A stretch of DNA of 64,000 bases, taken from contig NZ_SEON01000001.1 in NCBI RefSeq assembly GCF_004152845.1, positions 682,001 to 746,000 of the forward strand, in the 5' to 3' direction. How positions within the stretch are numbered: position 1 is the first letter of the stretch; every line of letters starts with the position of its first letter. Shown here one piece after another: positions 60,252 to 64,000 of the stretch. The notes under the pieces are model-generated. The model saw only the letters and a list, made by a program, of their open reading frames with translations, was not told the origin of the DNA and did not search any database. The DNA comes from Sphingobium fuliginis (lineage in GTDB: Bacteria; Pseudomonadota; Alphaproteobacteria; Sphingomonadales; Sphingomonadaceae). Made by a program: the position numbers and the translations under genes.

Positions 60252-61496
60252 TCAGGCCGCCGCCCGCTCGCGCATCTCGGCAAGCCGATAGCGCAGCGTA
60301 CGTTCGGAAATGCCCAGCTTGCGGGCGGCGGCGGCGCGATGGCCATCCGTTTCGCGAAGGGCGGCGCGGACCGCCTCCAGCTTGCTGTTATGCGCCACGT
60401 CGCGCAGCCGGATCGGATCGGCCGGCGCCAGGACCTGCTCCACGATGCGCAGTTGCGGCGCGCCGGTGATGTGCAGGTCGTCGGCATCGATACGGTCGCC
60501 GTCGCGAAGGACCACGGCGCGCTGAAGGACATTGCCCAGCTCGCGGGCATTGCCGGGCCAGACATGGCCGGTCAGCTTTTCCAGCGCCGCGGCGGTCGGC
60601 CAGACGAAGGCGTCCTGCTGGCGCAGCAGCATGGCGGCGGCGATGGCGGCGATGTCGCCCGGGCGCTCGGCCAGCGGACGCAGCTCCAGCGGCATGACAT
60701 TGAGGCGCCAGTAGAGATCCTCGCGGAAGCGGCCGGCAGCGACTTCGGCGGCGAGGTTGCGGTTGCAGGCCGCGATGATGCGGACATTGACCGGCACCGG
60801 ATGAGTCGCGCCGACGGGCAGCACTTCGCCTTCCTGCAGGGCGCGCAGCAGCTTCGCCTGAAGGCTGAGCGGCAGTTCGGCGATTTCGTCGAGGAACAGC
60901 GTGCCGCCGTCCGCCGCCAGGAACAGGCCCTCGGACGCATTGGCCGCGCCGGTGAAGCTCCCCTTCTTGTGACCGAAGAGCATGGCCTCCATCATGGTTT
61001 CGGGCAGCGCCGCGCAATTGACGGCGATGAAGTCGCGGGTCACGCGGCCCGACTGGGCATGAAGGAAGCGCGCCATGCCTTCCTTGCCGGTGCCCGTATC
61101 GCCCTGGATCAGCACGGTGGCGTCGCTGCGCGCCACGCGGCCGGCCAGCGTCATCAGCCGCGTGCTGCCGGCGTCGCCCACCGCGGGAACGGCAGCGGGA
61201 CGGGCCAGCTCCGCGATCAGCGCGAAGGCGAAACCCATATCCTCAAGGCCGAAGGCGACGCGGGCAGGCAGGCCGTTGGCGGCGGGCACCAGCGAGGGCA
61301 GGCCGTCGATCAGGTTGATCAATATGTCGCGATGGGTCGCATGGCCGATTTCGGTGGCCAGCAACACGCGCCGGTCTTCCCGCTCGCGCGGGCTCTGGGC
61401 GTCCACGATCCGGACGGTAAAGAACGCATTTTCCAGCCAGTGCTGCAGGCCCGGAACGAGCGCGCAGACTCCTTGGCTCACGTCCAACGATGACAT
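60252..61496 (-). CDS. flbD: Sigma-54-dependent flagellar activator (FlbD-like)
   Basis: Transcription activator of 414 residues. The AAA+ domain has Walker A QGDTGTGKE, a sigma-54 contact loop GSFTGA (usual form GAFTGA), Walker B GGTLFLDEI, and the Arg-finger region FREDLYWRLNVMPL. A Fis-type helix-turn-helix closes the protein (AAAARKLGISERTLRYRLAE). The ~130-residue N-terminus has no receiver-domain Asp pocket, so phosphorylation control is unlikely. This matches FlbD-type activators that respond to assembly state. First gene of the minus-strand flagellar operon; it should turn on sigma-54 class II/III promoters. Confidence 0.85.
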   Translation of the reverse strand: MSSLDVSQGVCALVPGLQHWLENAFFTVRIVDAQSPREREDRRVLLATEIGHATHRDILINLIDGLPSLVPAANGLPARVAFGLEDMGFAFALIAELARPAAVPAVGDAGSTRLMTLAGRVARSDATVLIQGDTGTGKEGMARFLHAQSGRVTRDFIAVNCAALPETMMEAMLFGHKKGSFTGAANASEGLFLAADGGTLFLDEIAELPLSLQAKLLRALQEGEVLPVGATHPVPVNVRIIAACNRNLAAEVAAGRFREDLYWRLNVMPLELRPLAERPGDIAAIAAAMLLRQQDAFVWPTAAALEKLTGHVWPGNARELGNVLQRAVVLRDGDRIDADDLHITGAPQLRIVEQVLAPADPIRLRDVAHNSKLEAVRAALRETDGHRAAAARKLGISERTLRYRLAEMRERAAA

Positions 61497-61592
61497 GAAC
61501 TTGTCCCCATGTTTTGGCCGGCTTGTGCCCCCGCACGCCCCTGACCCCTTCGATGCGTTGAAACTGCCCGACTGTGGTTAGCATATGGTTAA

Positions 61593-61613
61593 TGCGGCAA
61601 ACCCCTTGCCGCA
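61593..61613. promoter_or_regulatory. Symmetric sigma-54-like promoter element between flbD and flagellin genes
   Basis: A perfect 8-bp inverted repeat (TGCGGCAA at 61,593-61,600; TTGCCGCA at 61,606-61,613) with a 5-nt spacer. Within it CGGCAAACCCCTTGCC (61,595-61,610) has the -24 GG and -12 GC doublets of a sigma-54 promoter at exact spacing. The reverse complement, CGGCAAGGGGTTTGCC, fits the consensus too. It lies 97 bp upstream of the flbD start on one side and 219 bp upstream of flagellin on the other. Alternatively it is a protein-binding palindrome such as an FlbD/ftr site. Confidence 0.45.
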
Positions 61614-61743
61614 TAACGGCAATTTTTTTCCGCCGAGGCGGAACTTTTCGCCGCTTCATGGATATATCGGCCCCCGCAAAGGGGCTCGAATGCCCTGTTT
61701 ACGGGCCTTTTCAAGAAAATAGCAGAAAAAATCATCCCCGCCC

Positions 61744-61770
61744 TAAAAGCTTTTTTTCCGGTGCCGTTAT
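61744..61770 (+). promoter_or_regulatory. Sigma-28 (FliA) promoter of the flagellin gene
   Basis: TAAAAGCT, exactly 11 bases, GCCGTTAT. This closely follows the flagellar sigma-28 pattern TAAA-N15-GCCGATAA. The -10 ends 61 bp before the flagellin ATG, giving a leader of roughly 55 nt with an AAAGGG box about 8 nt upstream of the start codon. Confidence 0.7.
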
Positions 61771-61831
61771 CCCCTTTCGAGGCCGCAAGCAGCCTGATGG
61801 CAGCGACCTGAACGAACGAAAGGGTATCAAA

Positions 61832-62650
61832 ATGACTGTTATCGGAACCAACTCCTCGGCGCTGCGTGCATCCAATGCTTCGGCCCAGGCCAGCAAGGCG
61901 CTCAGCACCGCGATGGAACGCCTGTCGACCGGCAAGCGCATCAACAGCGCGAAGGACGACGCGGCCGGCCTTGCCATCGCATCGACCATGACCTCGCAGA
62001 TCCGCGGCATGACCCAGGGCATCCGCAACGCCAATGACGGCATCTCGCTCGCCCAGACGGCGGAAGGTGCGCTGGGCGAAGTCAGCAACATGCTGCAGCG
62101 CATGCGTGAATTGACCGTCCAGGCGCTGAACGGCACCAACGACACCAATTCGAAGGCGAACATCACCTCGGAACTCGACCAGCTGTCGACCCAGATCAAC
62201 AGCGTGATGACCAACACCAAGTTCAACGGCATCTCGCTGTTCCCGACCACGGCGGCGACGATCACGATCCAGGCCGGTTCGACCGCGGCCGACTCGGTCT
62301 CGCTCTCCGTCGGCGGCATCGACCTCTCGGCCGTCGTCGGCGCCAGCGCCGCCACCGTGAGCGGCTCGGCTGCGACCACCGCCACCCTGGCGCTCTATGA
62401 CACGGCGCTTCAGTCGGTCTCGACCGCCCGCGCCACGCTGGGTTCGACGCAGAGCCGCCTCGAATCGACGGTCAACACGCTGACGGCCAACGTCACCAAC
62501 CTGACCGACGCCCGCAGCCGCATCGAGGACGCCGACTTCTCGGCCGAAACGACCGCGCTCGCCAAGCAGCAGATCCTGAGCCAGGCCTCGACCGCGATGC
62601 TGGCCCAGGCGAACCAGAGCCAGCAGGGCGTGCTGAAGCTGATCAGCTAA
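61832..62650 (+). CDS. fliC: Flagellin
   Basis: Filament protein of 272 residues. The N-terminal D0/D1 helices ([20 protein letters not shown], then [20 protein letters not shown] and [20 protein letters not shown]) and the C-terminal partner ([20 protein letters not shown] with [20 protein letters not shown]) are highly typical. Only ~110 variable residues lie between, so the D2/D3 domains are nearly absent. This short form is common in alphaproteobacteria. The ATG at 61,832 is preceded by AAAGGG. It is the only plus-strand gene of the cluster; FliD and FliS, its cap and chaperone, are at the far end. Confidence 0.97.
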   Translation: MTVIGTNSSALRASNASAQASKALSTAMERLSTGKRINSAKDDAAGLAIASTMTSQIRGMTQGIRNANDGISLAQTAEGALGEVSNMLQRMRELTVQALNGTNDTNSKANITSELDQLSTQINSVMTNTKFNGISLFPTTAATITIQAGSTAADSVSLSVGGIDLSAVVGASAATVSGSAATTATLALYDTALQSVSTARATLGSTQSRLESTVNTLTANVTNLTDARSRIEDADFSAETTALAKQQILSQASTAMLAQANQSQQGVLKLIS

Positions 62651-62667
62651 GCGGCGACACTCAGATT

Positions 62668-62802
62668 GACCGGCTGGGGTTTTGGTCACCCCGGCCGGTC
62701 ATGCCGCCCCCGGCGCATTTACAGTCCCCACCGCGCCGGGGGTAAAAACTTCGATGAAACGACCAGCATAACGAAGCCTCCGTCCCCCCGGGCGGAGGCT
62801 TC
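62668..62802 (+). terminator. Three tandem strong hairpins after flagellin
   Basis: Hairpin 1: GACCGGC (62,668-62,674) with GCCGGTC (62,694-62,700), extended by GGGG/CCCC. Hairpin 2: perfect 10-bp CCCCCGGCGC/GCGCCGGGGG (62,707-62,716 and 62,733-62,742), followed by TAAAAACTT. Hairpin 3: perfect 10-bp GAAGCCTCCG/CGGAGGCTTC (62,773-62,782 and 62,793-62,802). None has a long T-tract on the plus strand. Together they probably terminate and protect the abundant flagellin mRNA. Confidence 0.6.
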
Positions 62803-62874
62803 ATCGCATTTGTCGATCGGCCGGTTTCCAATCAATGCGGGATCGAAACACTTGCATTGGCGGTTGTCGCACCC

Positions 62875-64000
62875 ATGATGACGGCCATGACCAACAATTC
62901 TTCGACAGGAATCGGACGCCGCGCAGTGATCGCGGCGTCCGGCGCTGCGCTGCTGCTGCCGCATTCCGTGCTGGCCCAGAACCGGGCCGAGGCCTTTTCC
63001 TGGACCATGCTGATCGCCCGGGCACAGCGCCTCGCCCGCGGCGCGTTCATGGTGACGCCCTTCTTCCCCGGCGCCGACAGGATCGGCTATGATGCGTTCA
63101 ACGAGGCGCGCTTCCGTGACGAGCGGACCATCTGGAACGAAAGCGGCGACGATACCGGCATCCGCCTGTTCCCCCTGAGCGGCACGGTGCAGCAGCCGGT
63201 GGAGATCGCGCTGGTCGAAAAAGGCCGGGCGACGCCGCTGCGCTACGATCCCGCCATGTTCGACGCGCCGCCGGGCAATGCGGTGCGCGCACTGGGCCCC
63301 GATGCGGGCTTTGCCGGCTTCCGCATCATGAATCAGGCGCGGGACGGCGACTGGCTGTCCTTTCTGGGCGCGACCTATTTCCGCGCCCCCGCCGAAAGGC
63401 AGTTCGGGCTTTCGGCCCGCGCCGTCGCCATCAACACCAGCATCGCGGGGAAGGAGGAATTTCCCCGCTTCACCCATTTCTGGCTGGAGCGGACCGGGCG
63501 CAGCAGCGTCACCGTCTATGCGCTGATGGACAGCGCGTCGCTCACCGGCGCCTACCGCTTCGCCAATGAACTGACGCCGCAGGGCGTGCGGCAGGATGTC
63601 GACGCCGTGCTGTTCACGCGCAAGGCGATCGCGGAACTGGGGCTGATGCCGATGACCAGCATGTTCTGGTACGATCAGGCCGACCGGCGCACCCGCACCG
63701 ACTGGCGGCCGGAAATCCACGATTCCGACCTGCTTTCCATCGCCGGCGCGGATGGGACCGTCCATTGCCGTCCGCTGGTCAATCCCTCCGCCCCCCGCGT
63801 CGATGTCTTTGCGGAGCGCAATCCCAAGGGCTTCGGGCTGCTCCAGCGCGACCGCAATTTCGACCATTATCAGGATGACGGCGTCTTCTACGAACGGCGG
63901 CCTTCCCTATGGGCGACCAGCCGCAAGCCGCTGGGCGCCGGACAGGTGCGGCTCTACGCCTTTCCGACCGACAGCGAATATACCGACAATGTCGCGGCCT
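62875..64000 (+). CDS. opgD: Glucan biosynthesis protein, OpgD/MdoD-type (partial, runs off the window)
   Basis: Open to the end of the window, at least 375 residues. The start (ATG 62,875, with in-frame ATGs at 62,878 and 62,887) leads into a twin-arginine signal peptide (GIGRRAVIAASGAALLLPHS). The mature domain has FFPGADRIGYDAFNEARFRD, FLGATYFRAPAERQFGLSAR with GLAINT-like AVAINTS, SMFWYDQADRRTRTDWRPEI, HDSDLLSIAGADG and FGLLQRDRNFDHYQDDGVFY, all characteristic of MdoG/OpgG-family periplasmic proteins that shape osmoregulated periplasmic glucans. The Tat signal favours OpgD over OpgG. The C-terminal Ig-like domain lies outside the window. Confidence 0.9.
   Translation, partial: MMTAMTNNSSTGIGRRAVIAASGAALLLPHSVLAQNRAEAFSWTMLIARAQRLARGAFMVTPFFPGADRIGYDAFNEARFRDERTIWNESGDDTGIRLFPLSGTVQQPVEIALVEKGRATPLRYDPAMFDAPPGNAVRALGPDAGFAGFRIMNQARDGDWLSFLGATYFRAPAERQFGLSARAVAINTSIAGKEEFPRFTHFWLERTGRSSVTVYALMDSASLTGAYRFANELTPQGVRQDVDAVLFTRKAIAELGLMPMTSMFWYDQADRRTRTDWRPEIHDSDLLSIAGADGTVHCRPLVNPSAPRVDVFAERNPKGFGLLQRDRNFDHYQDDGVFYERRPSLWATSRKPLGAGQVRLYAFPTDSEYTDNVAA

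Noticed and set aside
62719..63867. Minus-strand open frame of 382 codons at the right end
   Set aside because: Antisense to the opgD-like gene, which shows clear family motifs and a Tat signal.
1..64000. CRISPR arrays, rRNA genes, riboswitches
   Set aside because: No regularly spaced direct repeats, rRNA-like sequence or recognisable riboswitch core was seen on reading both strands.

Overview
The window looks like a high-GC alphaproteobacterial chromosome, most likely from a member of the Sphingomonadaceae (Sphingobium/Sphingomonas group). This rests on gene content and protein character (petABC plus apt, queE/queC, a complete flagellar operon with a small flagellin, a Tat-exported OpgD-type protein), not on any database match.

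Region 1, about 1-25,249, is accessory DNA. It opens with an orphan ParB-like protein (149-1951), an AlpA-type regulator (2798-3019), a winged-helix-like ORF (3218-3736) and a tyrosine integrase (3604-4641). An ABC-transporter-type capsule locus follows. It holds manC and manB (GDP-mannose supply), a convergent minus-strand operon kpsE-kpsM-kpsT-GT-gmd-double GT-reductase-WcbI/GSCFA (18,590 down to 7,714), and a divergent plus-strand kpsD plus a GT4 glycosyltransferase (19,001-21,369). A minus-strand KpsC/KpsS-like or otherwise unassigned protein (21,722-22,900) ends it. The genes predict GDP-D-mannose, then GDP-4-keto-6-deoxymannose, then a GDP-6-deoxyhexose (probably GDP-D-rhamnose), assembled by at least four GT4 modules and exported through KpsMT-E-D. 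The locus is bracketed by wrecked insertion sequences: IS110 N-terminus, IS630 C-terminus, a frameshifted IS1380, and a probable second IS110 piece. It stops at a 50-nt 3' fragment of a tRNA-Val(GAC) at 25,200-25,249, which I read as the right attachment scar of an old island.

Region 2, about 25,247-44,501, is ordinary core genome. It has an exported GH92 alpha-mannosidase, a ROK fructokinase and mannose-6-phosphate isomerase (sugar entry into the same fructose/mannose-6-P pool), a nucleosidase, apt, the cytochrome bc1 operon petABC, trmL-hemF-GNAT, lipB, small exported proteins, queE/queC, hslO, and argD-argF.

Region 3, about 44,663-62,802, is one long minus-strand flagellar cluster reading flbD-like, fliEFGHIJKLMNOPQR, flhB, a small unknown gene, fliD, fliS. 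It is divergent from a plus-strand flagellin gene. The flbD/flagellin interval carries a symmetric sigma-54-like element and a well-formed sigma-28 promoter, and the flagellin gene is followed by three strong hairpins. The window ends inside an opgD-like gene for osmoregulated periplasmic glucan synthesis.

Intergenic spaces in the core carry two families of short GC-rich palindromic repeats and one 148-bp fold-back element. No CRISPR array, rRNA gene or complete tRNA was seen.
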